This document shows, in pieces, positions 23,126-32,390 of a stretch of 32,427 nt of DNA. The DNA is from JAZRYE01 sp045600585 (GTDB taxonomy: Bacteria; Bacillota_I; Bacilli_A; RFN20; CAG-826). The first letter of the stretch is position 1. Every line of letters begins with the position of its first letter. The notes below the pieces were generated by a model. It was given only the letters and a program-made list of their open reading frames with translations, did not search any database and was not told where the DNA came from. The stretch is taken from positions 1-32,427 of the forward strand of contig JAZRYE010000038.1 of NCBI GenBank assembly GCA_045600585.1. Direction: 5' to 3'. A program made the position numbers and the translations under genes.

Positions 23126-25552
23126 ATGAAGAAAAAACTCACAAGTCTCATGATATTAACGCTTAGTGGACTTCTAGCAGCTTGTGGCGCAAAATCTGGT
23201 AGCGACCTAACTGAAGTTGTTGAACCAGAAGGTTATATTTATGGTATTCAAGGCTTAAAAGCTAAGAAAACTTATAAAACATTAATCCATTTCGAAAGCG
23301 CTGTTCCAAACTTAAACTATATGGAAACATCAGAAGCCGCTGATGCTCAACACTTTGCGAACTTCGTTGATGGCTTATTAGCTCATAACGAATTCGGCGT
23401 TCTCGAAAAAAACTTAGCAATTGAAGCTAAACACAACGACGACTACACAAAATTTGAATTCAAGATCAAAAAGAATGTTCCTTGGGTCATGTACGACGGC
23501 ACTCAATACGAGGCCACTGTCAATGGTGTTAAAGTAAAACAATATGTTCAACCATCTGACTGGGTTACATCTGCAAAAACAATTCTTACAGCACAAAGAG
23601 CTAGCTCACTTGAATATTTCATCTCCGACTTCGTCAAAGGCGGTGCTGAATACTTCTACTACACTGATTTAATGTATAAGATTGCTACTGATAACACATA
23701 TCGTAAAAAATATGATGGCAAGTTAGATGCACAAGCTAAATACATTAACGATCAAATTAAAGCAAACAAAGAAAACGCTTGGAATTCTTGGTATGCTGAA
23801 AACCCTGTTACAGGCGATGATCTCGAAGGTATTAAGAACTTATCTCGTTTAGGTATCAAAGCTAACGATGAAGAAGGTACATTAACATATGAACTTATTC
23901 AAAAAGCTTTCTATTTCCCAACATTGTTAACATATTCTTGTTACTTACCTGTTAACAAATATTTCTTAGATGATGTCGGATTTACAGGTTTCGGTGTTCA
24001 AAACGATAAAATCTTATACAATGGTCCATTCCTCTTTACAGATGAAGGTAGTGAACAATTAACTTATAGTAAAAACAAGTTATATCACAATCCTGACATT
24101 GTTAACGTAGACAGAATTATTTATCAAGTTTACAACAACACAATCGGTAATGACTACACACGTACTCAATACTTCATTGGTAACATTGATGGCTTTGGCT
24201 TAAGTAATTCTGACGCAGTCGGTTGGTCTCAATTCGTTACAGGCCCAGATGGCACTGGCACAATCCGTGACCCATACTCAGGTGATGTTAACTCAAGATT
24301 ATTAGATACTATCGGTAACATGTATGGTTCTAACATTACATTAGCACGTACAAAGAATGAAGGTTCTAAAGTTTCTTATTCAACTAAATCAACAGCAACA
24401 TCTGTTGCAAATACAGAAAAAGCTTTACAACTTGAACCAGTTAGAAGAGCTATCTTAAATGCATTAGACTATGATGCTTATTACTGTAACTATTCAACTG
24501 AAGAGCCATTAAAGTCTCAATACAAAGTTAATACATATACACCAAAGAATTTCGTTCAATCTGAATCTGGTGACTATGTTACTAACCATTACTACAACGT
24601 CTATGCAGCTAAGAAAGGCATTCCTACAGGTACATCTGTTGGCAATGGTGCTCACATGGAAGATGGTGAACTCGTTGCTGAAGAAGGTTCTGCAGCATAC
24701 ATCTTAGAAAACGGACGTATTGACCGTTGCCAAAAGAGTAACGCTGAAGTTGCATCTTTAGCAGCGGAAGCAAAGAAAGCTATCGAAGCTTACAATGCTG
24801 GTCCTGGTTCTGCTGATCCAATTTCTCTCCCAGTTTATGTTGAATTCTATACTCCATGGGATGTTGATCCTAACGGCACAGCAAAACAATATGATGGTCA
24901 AACGATTCTCTCAATGAATAAGAGACTCAATAATACAGATTCTGAATCTGTTTCTGACTATAACTTATTCTATGTTATTCCTACAGATAAAGTTACATCT
25001 GCTAACTTGGATACATTATCTCACTCAGGTGCATTCGACTACGCTCCAGTTTTATGGGGTTGGGGTGCTGACTATGGTGACCCATTAACATATGCTAATA
25101 CATATACTATCGGTGGTGACTGGAAGACAATCTTCCCATATGTCGGTATGGAACAAGTTGATAACTACTTCTGGGATTATGAAAACCATACTTTAGGTGA
25201 AAAGACAAACTTACTTAGAGAATACACTGACATGGTTAAAGCAGCAGCTGCTATTACAGACGATATCAACGCCCGTTATAACAAGTTCGCTGAATGTGAA
25301 TATATGTTAATGGAAGAATTATCCATCTATATGCCACAAATTAACAATGGCCAAGGTTGGTCATTATCAATCTCTAGAGCTGCTGGCTATCATATGCCAC
25401 AAGCTAACTACGGCTTATCATCCGACAGAATGACCGGATTATGGGTCTTAGAAACTGCTCTTAACAGACAAGAACGTCAAGCTATCAAGGCTAAGTACGA
25501 TGCTGCTAAGGCTAAATACACAGCTGAACACCCAACTATTAACATTTATTAA
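23126..25552 (+). CDS. oppA: Oligopeptide-binding lipoprotein OppA
   Basis: OppA captures peptides outside the cell for import by OppBCDF. The signal ends L-L-A-A-C with lipidated Cys20. The mature protein has the family-5 solute-binding layout: F-V-D-G-L-L-A-H-N (about 72-80), the K-K-N-V-P-W-V segment with P-S-D-W-V-T-S-A, the N-G-P-F-L-F region (about 300) and a C-terminal A-P-V-L-W-G-W-G-A-D-Y-G-D-P. At 808 residues it is longer than the usual 550-660, with extra sequence in the middle (about 480-600), which may mean a large binding cavity. AAGGAAGG precedes the ATG. A strong stem-loop separates it from oppB. Confidence 0.92.
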   Translation: MKKKLTSLMILTLSGLLAACGAKSGSDLTEVVEPEGYIYGIQGLKAKKTYKTLIHFESAVPNLNYMETSEAADAQHFANFVDGLLAHNEFGVLEKNLAIEAKHNDDYTKFEFKIKKNVPWVMYDGTQYEATVNGVKVKQYVQPSDWVTSAKTILTAQRASSLEYFISDFVKGGAEYFYYTDLMYKIATDNTYRKKYDGKLDAQAKYINDQIKANKENAWNSWYAENPVTGDDLEGIKNLSRLGIKANDEEGTLTYELIQKAFYFPTLLTYSCYLPVNKYFLDDVGFTGFGVQNDKILYNGPFLFTDEGSEQLTYSKNKLYHNPDIVNVDRIIYQVYNNTIGNDYTRTQYFIGNIDGFGLSNSDAVGWSQFVTGPDGTGTIRDPYSGDVNSRLLDTIGNMYGSNITLARTKNEGSKVSYSTKSTATSVANTEKALQLEPVRRAILNALDYDAYYCNYSTEEPLKSQYKVNTYTPKNFVQSESGDYVTNHYYNVYAAKKGIPTGTSVGNGAHMEDGELVAEEGSAAYILENGRIDRCQKSNAEVASLAAEAKKAIEAYNAGPGSADPISLPVYVEFYTPWDVDPNGTAKQYDGQTILSMNKRLNNTDSESVSDYNLFYVIPTDKVTSANLDTLSHSGAFDYAPVLWGWGADYGDPLTYANTYTIGGDWKTIFPYVGMEQVDNYFWDYENHTLGEKTNLLREYTDMVKAAAAITDDINARYNKFAECEYMLMEELSIYMPQINNGQGWSLSISRAAGYHMPQANYGLSSDRMTGLWVLETALNRQERQAIKAKYDAAKAKYTAEHPTINIY

Positions 25553-25582
25553 TATTCGTTGTTCAACATTATTTATTTAAAT

Positions 25583-25625
25583 AATTAGGGTATCGATAGG
25601 CATATTTTGCCTACCGACCCTAATT
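25583..25625 (+). promoter_or_regulatory. Intercistronic stem-loop between oppA and oppB
   Basis: AATTAGGGT (25583-25591) pairs with ACCCTAATT (25617-25625). Inside it TAGGCA (25597-25602) pairs with TGCCTA (25608-25613), with two further C-G pairs between. No T run follows, so this is more likely a partial attenuator or an RNA stabiliser that leaves oppA mRNA in excess than a full terminator. Confidence 0.75.
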
Positions 25626-25652
25626 TATCGCTTTATAAAGGAGGAACTAAAA

Positions 25653-26816
25653 ATGGTAACATACATAGTCGGCTTCACATTAATTGCTGTAGTTGTTTTA
25701 TTTGTTGCGTTCGCTATTTTAGTTAAGAAAAAAGTCCTCTTTGGCAACACGTACTCAATGCAGAGAATTTTTGGAGCACCTTTACTTCATTACTCTATTA
25801 AGAGAATTGGTTCCGCTCTCATTTCTGTTACTCTTGCCATTATTGTCACTTTCTTTCTACTTCGTGCCGCACAGCCTGCTGAGAGTTACTGTGCCAAGCA
25901 CTTTGCTGATCCACATGTTTCTGATTCAATTAATCAATTGAATTGTGAGTTATGGAAATCAAATATGGGTTATGATGGTACAATAGGATCTCAATTAATC
26001 AGATTCTTCTACGCTATCTTACCTTTCCCAAAAACTGTATATCTAACTGAAGTTGATACAGACACAATGACCTATACCATTACAAGTGCTAAAACATTTA
26101 TTATGAATTTAGGTCGTATTTATGAAGGCCCTGCTCCTGATGGAACACTTGTCAGTGATTATATCGTTAGCAAGATGGGTATTTCATTTAAAATTGGATT
26201 TTTCTCAGTCATTCTTGAATTGGCTCTTGGATACCCATTCGGTATTTTAATGGCCAAATATCAAAATGGTTGGTTTGATAAAATTGGTAAAACTTATATC
26301 ATTACAATTGATGCTATTCCAGGTATCGCTTATTACTATATTTGGATGTCTCTTCTTTGTGGCATTATTGGCTTACCATACACATATCATGCAGGAAATG
26401 TTCTTTCATATTTGCCGGCGATTATTACTAGTGGTTTTACTGGTATGGCTGGCATTGGCCTTTGGGTCCGTCGTTACATGGTCGATGAATTTAATGGCGA
26501 CTATGTCAAATTTGCAAGATCAAAAGGTTTATCAGAACGTAGAATCCTCGGCATACATATTTTAAGAAATGCTGTTGTTCCATTAGTTAGAACTATTCCA
26601 AGCGCTATTATTGGTGCTTTAATGGGATCTTACTTCTTAGAAAACATTTACGGCATTCCTGGTCTTGGTGGCGCTCTTTTACAAGCCGTTAACACTTCGA
26701 ATGCATGCTTATTACAAGGCTTAATCATCATATCCGCGTATTTATCTATTATTTCTTATTTATTAGGTGATATTTGTACTGCGGCTGTTGACCCTCGTAT
26801 TAGCTTTACTAATTAG
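25653..26816 (+). CDS. oppB: Oligopeptide ABC transporter permease OppB
   Basis: This is the first membrane channel subunit. An N-terminal helix (about 5-27) is followed by a second (about 47-68), a large external domain of about 100 residues and then the permease core. The coupling EAA loop reads F-A-R-S-K-G-L-S-E-R-R-I-L-G-I-H-I-L-R-N (about 286-305). The extracellular insertion and the extra N-terminal helix match the streptococcal AmiC-type permeases, which are longer than Escherichia coli OppB. AAAGGAGG lies before the ATG. The length is 387 residues. Confidence 0.93.
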   Translation: MVTYIVGFTLIAVVVLFVAFAILVKKKVLFGNTYSMQRIFGAPLLHYSIKRIGSALISVTLAIIVTFFLLRAAQPAESYCAKHFADPHVSDSINQLNCELWKSNMGYDGTIGSQLIRFFYAILPFPKTVYLTEVDTDTMTYTITSAKTFIMNLGRIYEGPAPDGTLVSDYIVSKMGISFKIGFFSVILELALGYPFGILMAKYQNGWFDKIGKTYIITIDAIPGIAYYYIWMSLLCGIIGLPYTYHAGNVLSYLPAIITSGFTGMAGIGLWVRRYMVDEFNGDYVKFARSKGLSERRILGIHILRNAVVPLVRTIPSAIIGALMGSYFLENIYGIPGLGGALLQAVNTSNACLLQGLIIISAYLSIISYLLGDICTAAVDPRISFTN

Positions 26817-26832
26817 GAAGGAGAATTTAACA

Positions 26833-27996
26833 ATGAAAAAAGAAAATGAAAAAGCTTTATTCCAAACAATTGATGATTCTCCACGTGTAGCTAAAGAAGT
26901 TATTCCTGTTGAACAAACAATTGATCAAAACGTTGAAGATTTATTTACAGTCGTCGGCGTTTCTAATGAAAAGATCGAAAAACTTGATGCAACTCCATAT
27001 TCATATTGGGCTTTAACTTTTAAACAATTGGTTAAAAATCCTTTGGTTATTATTTGCCTTGTTATTTTAATCCTCTTAATCTTCTTTACAATCTTTGGAC
27101 CAATTATGAGAAATTTCCCTCCATTAATTGCATTAAAGACTGGTACAAGTGTTAAAGAATATACAAACTACATAAGATTCTATATTGATAAGTCAACCGG
27201 TGAAGTTGTTCAAACTACTGGCGTTATTACTGATTCAAGCACATTTATTATCGGTGGATTTATTGGTCCTAACGCTACTAACTGGTTTGGTGTTGGCCCT
27301 CAATCAATGGGCAACGCTGCATTCGTTGGTTCTGATTTATGGTACTGTGTTTGGAAAGGTGCTCAATTATCCTTATTATTAGGTACTGTTGTTGCTCTTA
27401 TTGATACAGTTGTTGGTATCTTGATTGGCTCTTTATGGGGTTATTTCCGCTGGTTAGACCCAATTCTTATTGAGTTCAGAAACTTCGTTAATAACATTCC
27501 AACTCTCCTTCTTGATATTTTATTGATGCAAATCTTTAAACAATATATGAAGGAATATGGTTTCTGGATTATTGTCCTTCTTTTATCAGCATTAGGCTGG
27601 TTGGGTTTAGCAGGATTTATCCGTAACCAAATCTTAATTATCCGTAACCGTGAATATAACATCGCTTCACAAACTCTTGGTAGTTCATCAATGACAATGA
27701 TTACTCATAACTTATTACCATACTTAGTTTCTGTTATCGTTACTGTTGTTTCTACTGCTATTCCTGAAGCTATTTCAAGTGAAGTTGGTTTAGCTTACTT
27801 CAACTTATCATTCAATGCTTCTGATAACCAAATTACTCTTGGTCAGTTATTAACTGCATCAGTTAAAGATACATCTTGGTTACAGCATCCATATATTATG
27901 ATTGCACCACTTGTAGTCATGGTTCCATTAACAATTACGTTCTTCTATCTCGGTTTAGCCTTAGCTGATGCAACCGATCCGAAGAGCCATAGATAG
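26833..27996 (+). CDS. oppC: Oligopeptide ABC transporter permease OppC
   Basis: I set the start at ATG 26833, with GGAAGGAG at 26816-26823 as ribosome site. The longer open frame from 26767 would overlap oppB and lacks a site. The 387-residue protein has a soluble N-terminal tail of about 60 residues, a first membrane helix (about 72-94), an external segment and a permease core with the EAA loop A-S-Q-T-L-G-S-S-S-M-T-M-I-T-H-N. It pairs with OppB to form the channel and contacts OppD/OppF from the cytoplasm. Confidence 0.93.
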   Translation: MKKENEKALFQTIDDSPRVAKEVIPVEQTIDQNVEDLFTVVGVSNEKIEKLDATPYSYWALTFKQLVKNPLVIICLVILILLIFFTIFGPIMRNFPPLIALKTGTSVKEYTNYIRFYIDKSTGEVVQTTGVITDSSTFIIGGFIGPNATNWFGVGPQSMGNAAFVGSDLWYCVWKGAQLSLLLGTVVALIDTVVGILIGSLWGYFRWLDPILIEFRNFVNNIPTLLLDILLMQIFKQYMKEYGFWIIVLLLSALGWLGLAGFIRNQILIIRNREYNIASQTLGSSSMTMITHNLLPYLVSVIVTVVSTAIPEAISSEVGLAYFNLSFNASDNQITLGQLLTASVKDTSWLQHPYIMIAPLVVMVPLTITFFYLGLALADATDPKSHR

Positions 27997-28008
27997 GAGG
28001 TCAATGAT

Positions 28009-29091
28009 ATGTCAGAAAATATTTCAAAAGATGTCGTTATTGATGTCAAAGACTTATCCGTTGGCTTCACAGTCCGTGGTAAGAAAATCAATGTTATTCG
28101 TCACATTGACTTAAAAGTCTATCGTGGTGAAACATTAGCTATCGTTGGTGAATCTGGTTCTGGTAAATCAGTCACTACAAAGACATTTACTGGTATGCTT
28201 GAAAGCAATGGTAGTGTCACAAGCGGAAGCATTATGTTCGATGGCATGGATTTAGCTAAATTCAAAACCACAGAACAATGGTCTAAAATTCGTGGCAAAA
28301 GAATTGCTACAATTTTCCAAGATCCAATGACTTCTTTAAACCCATTATTAACAATCGGATATCAAATTAGTGAAGTCTTAAGAATTCACCATGGCTTATC
28401 TAAACAAGAAGCTAAGGAAGAAGCTATCCGTTTATTAAAGAAAGTTAGAATTCCTAACGCAGAAGATCGTTATAACGATTATCCATTCCAATATTCAGGT
28501 GGTATGAGACAAAGAGTTGTTATTGCAATTGCTCTTGCTTGCCGTCCAGAAGTTCTTATCTGTGATGAACCAACAACTGCTCTTGACGTTACAGTTCAAG
28601 CTCAAATTCTTTCATTAATTAAAGAATTACAAACTGAATATCATTGGACAACTATCTTTATTACTCACGACTTAGGTGTCGTTGCTAATATTGCTGATAA
28701 GATTGCTGTTATGTATGGTGGTCAAATCGTTGAATATGGCACTGTTGAAGACGTCTTCTATCAACCTGCTCATCCATATACATGGGCATTATTATGTTCC
28801 TTACCTCAATTAGGAACAAAAGATGAACCTTTAAGTTACATTAAAGGCAATCCGCCAAGCTTTGCTGGAGAAATTATTGGTGATGCATTTGCGCCTCGTA
28901 ATGCATATGCTATGAATATCGACTTTGTTCAAGAACCTCCAATGTTCCAAATTAGTGAAACACACTGTGCTAAAACTTGGTTACTCGATCCTCGCGCTCC
29001 TAAGGTTGAAAAACCAAAAATCATTCAAAATTTACATGAAAGAATGAAAGAAGCAGCAGTTGAATTACAAAGACAGGAGGGAAATGACTAA
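28009..29091 (+). CDS. oppD: Oligopeptide ABC transporter ATPase OppD
   Basis: OppD is one of two ATPases that power peptide import. Walker A is G-E-S-G-S-G-K-S (47-54), the signature S-G-G-M-R-Q-R starts at 163, and Walker B with the catalytic Glu is C-D-E-P at 185-188. The C-terminal oligopeptide tail reads F-A-P-R-N-A-Y-A-M and S-E-T-H-C-A-K-T-W. The cysteines that bind a 4Fe-4S cluster in enterobacterial OppD/DppD are mostly absent, as in streptococcal AmiE. AGGAGGT lies upstream. The stop overlaps the oppF start (TAATG). Confidence 0.95.
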   Translation: MSENISKDVVIDVKDLSVGFTVRGKKINVIRHIDLKVYRGETLAIVGESGSGKSVTTKTFTGMLESNGSVTSGSIMFDGMDLAKFKTTEQWSKIRGKRIATIFQDPMTSLNPLLTIGYQISEVLRIHHGLSKQEAKEEAIRLLKKVRIPNAEDRYNDYPFQYSGGMRQRVVIAIALACRPEVLICDEPTTALDVTVQAQILSLIKELQTEYHWTTIFITHDLGVVANIADKIAVMYGGQIVEYGTVEDVFYQPAHPYTWALLCSLPQLGTKDEPLSYIKGNPPSFAGEIIGDAFAPRNAYAMNIDFVQEPPMFQISETHCAKTWLLDPRAPKVEKPKIIQNLHERMKEAAVELQRQEGND

Positions 29092-30110
29092 TGGCAAAAA
29101 AAGTTAAGCCTATGTTTGACGAGTTCGCCGCAGCTCGTGAACAAATCATTAATACTCCTGCGGATGAAAATATTATTGAAATGCGCGACGTACGTGTTGC
29201 ATTCAAATTAGGTTCAATCGAAAGAGTTATTATTAATCACTTAAATTTAGATATTAAGCGTGGTGAAATTCTTGGCCTTGTTGGTGAATCTGGTTCTGGT
29301 AAAACAACAATTGGCCGTGCAATTATTCGTATCAACCCAGTTAGTGGCGGTGTCATTAAATATAATGGCGTACCAATTTCTGGCAAGATTTCAAAAGAAA
29401 GACAACGTTTATTAAAAACAAAGATTCAAATGGTCTTCCAAGACCCAGGTGATTCTTTAAACGACCGTGCTAATATTGACTACATCGTTTCAGAAGGACT
29501 TAGAGCTTTCCATTTATATGAAAATGAAGAAGACAGATTACAAAAAGTCGTACGCATGATGGAAAGAGTTGGCCTTAGACCAGAATATTTAAACCGTTAT
29601 CCACATGAATTCTCTGGTGGTCAAAGACAAAGAATCGGCATTGCAAGATGCATGATTATGGACCCTGAATTTGTTGTTGCTGATGAACCTATTTCTGCTC
29701 TTGACGTTTCTATTCGTGCTCAAGTTTTGAACTTAATCAAAGAATTCCAACAAGAGAGAAAGATGACAGTTCTCTTTATTGCTCACGATTTATCTGTTGT
29801 TAAGTATATTTCCGATAGAATCGCAGTTATCTATGCTGGTCATATCGTTGAGCTTGCTCCAGCAAATAGATTATTCGAAGCTCCTCTTCACCCATATACA
29901 AAATCATTACTCTCCGCTGTACCAATTCCTGATCCACGCGTAGAAAGCAAAAAGAAGATTGTTACATATAATCCTCATGAATTACATCATTATGTTAAGA
30001 GCGATGCTCCTGAATTAAGAGAAATTGAACCTGGACACTTTGTTAGATGCAATACTCCAGAGTTCGAAAAATATACTGAAGAAATTAAAAAGATGGGAGG
30101 TAACAAATAA
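29091..30110 (+). CDS. oppF: Oligopeptide ABC transporter ATPase OppF
   Basis: OppF is the partner ATPase of OppD. Walker A is G-E-S-G-S-G-K-T (65-72), with F-S-G-G-Q-R-Q-R-I as signature and A-D-E-P-I-S-A-L-D as Walker B. The 339 residues include the usual C-terminal peptide-transporter extension with P-H-P-Y-T-K-S-L and G-H-F-V-R-C. AGGAGGG at the end of oppD serves as ribosome site, and both borders overlap by one base, so OppD, OppF and the LRR protein should be made in step. Confidence 0.95.
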   Translation: MAKKVKPMFDEFAAAREQIINTPADENIIEMRDVRVAFKLGSIERVIINHLNLDIKRGEILGLVGESGSGKTTIGRAIIRINPVSGGVIKYNGVPISGKISKERQRLLKTKIQMVFQDPGDSLNDRANIDYIVSEGLRAFHLYENEEDRLQKVVRMMERVGLRPEYLNRYPHEFSGGQRQRIGIARCMIMDPEFVVADEPISALDVSIRAQVLNLIKEFQQERKMTVLFIAHDLSVVKYISDRIAVIYAGHIVELAPANRLFEAPLHPYTKSLLSAVPIPDPRVESKKKIVTYNPHELHHYVKSDAPELREIEPGHFVRCNTPEFEKYTEEIKKMGGNK

Positions 30111-32266
30111 TGGCACGTGACATTTCTGAATTAGGCGCTGACGTATTTGACGATACAGTTGATCCTAAAAAGAAAAAAATCTCATCCAAAAAGAGAAACT
30201 ATATTATTGGTCTTTCTTGCTTAGGTGTTGGATTATTAGCTGTATCTGCTTTATATGTTCTTTCCGCTAAAGTTTGGTTTATTGATTATCAAAACATTGA
30301 TTACTTAACAATTTCTTATGCTGTCCCTGAATCTTTAGCTGAAGGTGAGAAACAAACTGCTTCCATTGTTAGATTAGATACATCAAAAAAATATCCTTCT
30401 AACTTTAGAATTCCAGCTAAACTCAAATTAAATGGTAAGGAAATTCCAATTACAAAGATTGAAGACGGCGCATTTAGAGGCGCTGACAGACTTGAGTTTG
30501 TCACAATGACAGACAACATTGTCTCCATTGGTAAAGAAGCTTTTGCTGGTTGCGAAAACTTAAAAGATTTTAGATTTTCTAAAAATATTACAACCATCGG
30601 TGATGATGCTTTCTTGAATACAAAGTATTTCAATTCATTTGAGGAAGATTCAATTGAAACATTCGGTTCTATTCTTCTTTATGTCGGTAATGAATATTTT
30701 GAAAACAATACTGTTCTTTTAGAAGATGAAGAAGATTATGGAACTTTACCAAATGAATTCAAATCATCTGCCTACAAAGTAAGATATTTCTCTGAATTCG
30801 CTGATAAAGATATTACATATTTCAAAAATGCATTGTTTAAGAATAATGATAAATTGGCATATATTCAACTTCCATCATTCTTAACATCGTTACCGATTGA
30901 TATTTTCTCTGGATGTACCAATTTAAAAGTTGTCGACTTCAAAAATACAACATTTAACGAAATTAGTGATAATGCCTTCAAAGGATGTTCATCATTAGTT
31001 GATATTGAAGTTTCTGAACATATTAATTCTATTGGAAAATATGCCTTCTCTGGATCTGCAATTGATTCTGCTATTGCATTAGAAGATGTTTCATTTATTG
31101 GTGAGGCTGCATATAGTAACTGTAAGAATATTACTAATGTTGTACTTCCTGATGGATTCACATCTATTCCAAACTATTTATTCTCTGGATGTACCAATTT
31201 AACCAATTTCTCTTTTACAAATGCTGATTTAGTTACTTCTATCGGCGTTGGTGCATTCCAAAATACCGCTATTACTTCATTTAGATTCCCTAAATATTGT
31301 TCAGCAGCTGCTGACTTAGTACTTGCTGGCAATACTTCTCTTGAAAGAGTTGAAATGTGGCAAAACGCTAATGACTTAGTCGTTGAAGGAAGTAATATTC
31401 CTGGTGAAGGCGAAACTGTTGAAGATTTGAACACATTCATCGGTGCTGACGGAACAACAAAATACGGTGATGTTCTCGGCATGAAAAGAATTAATGGTCA
31501 AGCATTTGCTGGCTGCACAAATTTAGATACTTTGGCATTATATGACGATAATGGAGCATTAATTCCAGGCGCTAGTGCTACTGGCGAAATTAATTTCCCA
31601 GTAACATTAACTAATACTAGTGGTTCATCTATTGATTCATCTGGTAAAGAAAACTTTGTTAAAACAAAAACAAAAGCTGTTAATTTAGATGCTAATTTAA
31701 AACAAGTATCTGAAAGCTGCTTCGATGGTGTTTCTACATTAACCAGTGTTACATTTAATCGCTACCCAACTTTAAATGCAGAAGGATACGATTCTTCTAT
31801 GAAAACAATTCAAAAGTATGCATTTAGAAAAACTGGAATTACATCAATTGATATCCCAAATTCAGTAACTGCTATTTATGCATCTGCTTTCAATGGCTGT
31901 AAAAACTTAGTTTCGGTTCATTTACCTGAAAATCCTGCTGTTGAATCTATGTCTATTGAAAATGGATTATTCAATGGTTGCTCTTCATTAACAACAATTA
32001 ACATTCCTTCAAATGTTACAAAAATTTCATCTAATGCATTTAAAGGTTGCTCTTCATTAACTGAAATCGTTATTCCTGAAGGGTGTTTAACTCTTGAATA
32101 TAATTCATTTGTTGAAATGGACGGTAACGGATCTAAAGTAACTGTTAAATTACCATTTACTGAAGATGAAGTTAAACATGGCCTTAAAGCTGATGGAACA
32201 ACAAAACTATTCATCGATGAAGAATGGTGTGATGAATCAGTTAACGTTGTATACAAAGCTGCTTAA
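30110..32266 (+). CDS. Membrane-anchored LRR_5 (BspA-like) surface protein in the opp operon
   Basis: The 718-residue protein has a cytoplasmic lysine-rich N-terminus (K20-K23, K27-R29) and one transmembrane helix at 31-53, with the rest outside. That part is built of BspA/LRR_5 repeats with the pattern I-x-x-I-G-x-x-A-F-x-G-C-x-x-L, well over ten copies at about 105-700. Two runs, around 150-230 and 390-520, diverge. Such repeats are common on gut Bacteroidales, Trichomonas and Mollicutes-like bacteria and often bind proteins. Its ATG overlaps the oppF stop (TAATG), with GGGAGG inside oppF. A receptor or docking role for the peptide transporter is inference; an adhesin carried along in the operon is equally possible. 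Confidence 0.88.
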   Translation: MARDISELGADVFDDTVDPKKKKISSKKRNYIIGLSCLGVGLLAVSALYVLSAKVWFIDYQNIDYLTISYAVPESLAEGEKQTASIVRLDTSKKYPSNFRIPAKLKLNGKEIPITKIEDGAFRGADRLEFVTMTDNIVSIGKEAFAGCENLKDFRFSKNITTIGDDAFLNTKYFNSFEEDSIETFGSILLYVGNEYFENNTVLLEDEEDYGTLPNEFKSSAYKVRYFSEFADKDITYFKNALFKNNDKLAYIQLPSFLTSLPIDIFSGCTNLKVVDFKNTTFNEISDNAFKGCSSLVDIEVSEHINSIGKYAFSGSAIDSAIALEDVSFIGEAAYSNCKNITNVVLPDGFTSIPNYLFSGCTNLTNFSFTNADLVTSIGVGAFQNTAITSFRFPKYCSAAADLVLAGNTSLERVEMWQNANDLVVEGSNIPGEGETVEDLNTFIGADGTTKYGDVLGMKRINGQAFAGCTNLDTLALYDDNGALIPGASATGEINFPVTLTNTSGSSIDSSGKENFVKTKTKAVNLDANLKQVSESCFDGVSTLTSVTFNRYPTLNAEGYDSSMKTIQKYAFRKTGITSIDIPNSVTAIYASAFNGCKNLVSVHLPENPAVESMSIENGLFNGCSSLTTINIPSNVTKISSNAFKGCSSLTEIVIPEGCLTLEYNSFVEMDGNGSKVTVKLPFTEDEVKHGLKADGTTKLFIDEEWCDESVNVVYKAA
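30905..31202 (+). repeat. Exact 22-bp repeat within the LRR gene
   Basis: Bases 30905-30926 and 31181-31202 are identical and encode F-S-G-C-T-N-L. Codon identity between LRR units this far apart points to a recent duplication or gene conversion. Similar shorter matches occur around 31976 and 32045 (G-C-S-S-L-T). Confidence 0.75.
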
Positions 32267-32283
32267 TTATTAAACATTAAAAC

Positions 32284-32342
32284 AAAAAAAGGGGCTGTTC
32301 GAAAACCCATTCGAAAAGATGAGGGACAAATAGCTCTTTTTT
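32284..32342 (+). terminator. Terminator of the opp operon
   Basis: Bases 32292-32299 (GGGCTGTT) pair with 32329-32336 (AATAGCTC) through two G-U pairs, so the fold suits RNA from the + strand. An inner CCCAT / ATG-GGG stem adds to it. A-rich DNA precedes and six T follow. It starts 26 nt after the LRR stop (inner stem first base at 32292). Confidence 0.8.
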
Positions 32343-32390
32343 GTTTGTTTTTGAGGAAAAAAACGAACAATCTTAGATTGTTCGAAAACC
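32296..32390. repeat. 12-bp direct repeat TGTTCGAAAACC
   Basis: TGTTCGAAAACC occurs exactly at 32296-32307 and 32379-32390, once in each of the two terminal hairpins. It may be shared terminator sequence or part of a dispersed element. Confidence 0.6.
32357..32384 (-). terminator. Terminator for a - strand gene entering from beyond the window
   Basis: CGAACAATC (32364-32372) pairs with GATTGTTCG (32376-32384) with loop TTA. On the - strand seven T follow (complement of 32357-32363), so a gene on that strand to the right probably ends here. Confidence 0.75.

Noticed and set aside
26767..26832. Longer N-terminus for OppC
   Set aside because: It would overlap oppB by 50 bp and has no ribosome site, while ATG 26833 has GGAAGGAG at proper distance.
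28009..29091. Loss of OppD iron-sulfur cysteines as a new feature
   Set aside because: Streptococcal AmiE/OppD proteins show the same replaced segment, so it is a known subgroup trait.
30316..32256. Several - strand open frames of about 100 codons opposite the LRR gene
   Set aside because: They mirror the repeated codon pattern of the LRR units. They have no ribosome sites and no protein-like composition.
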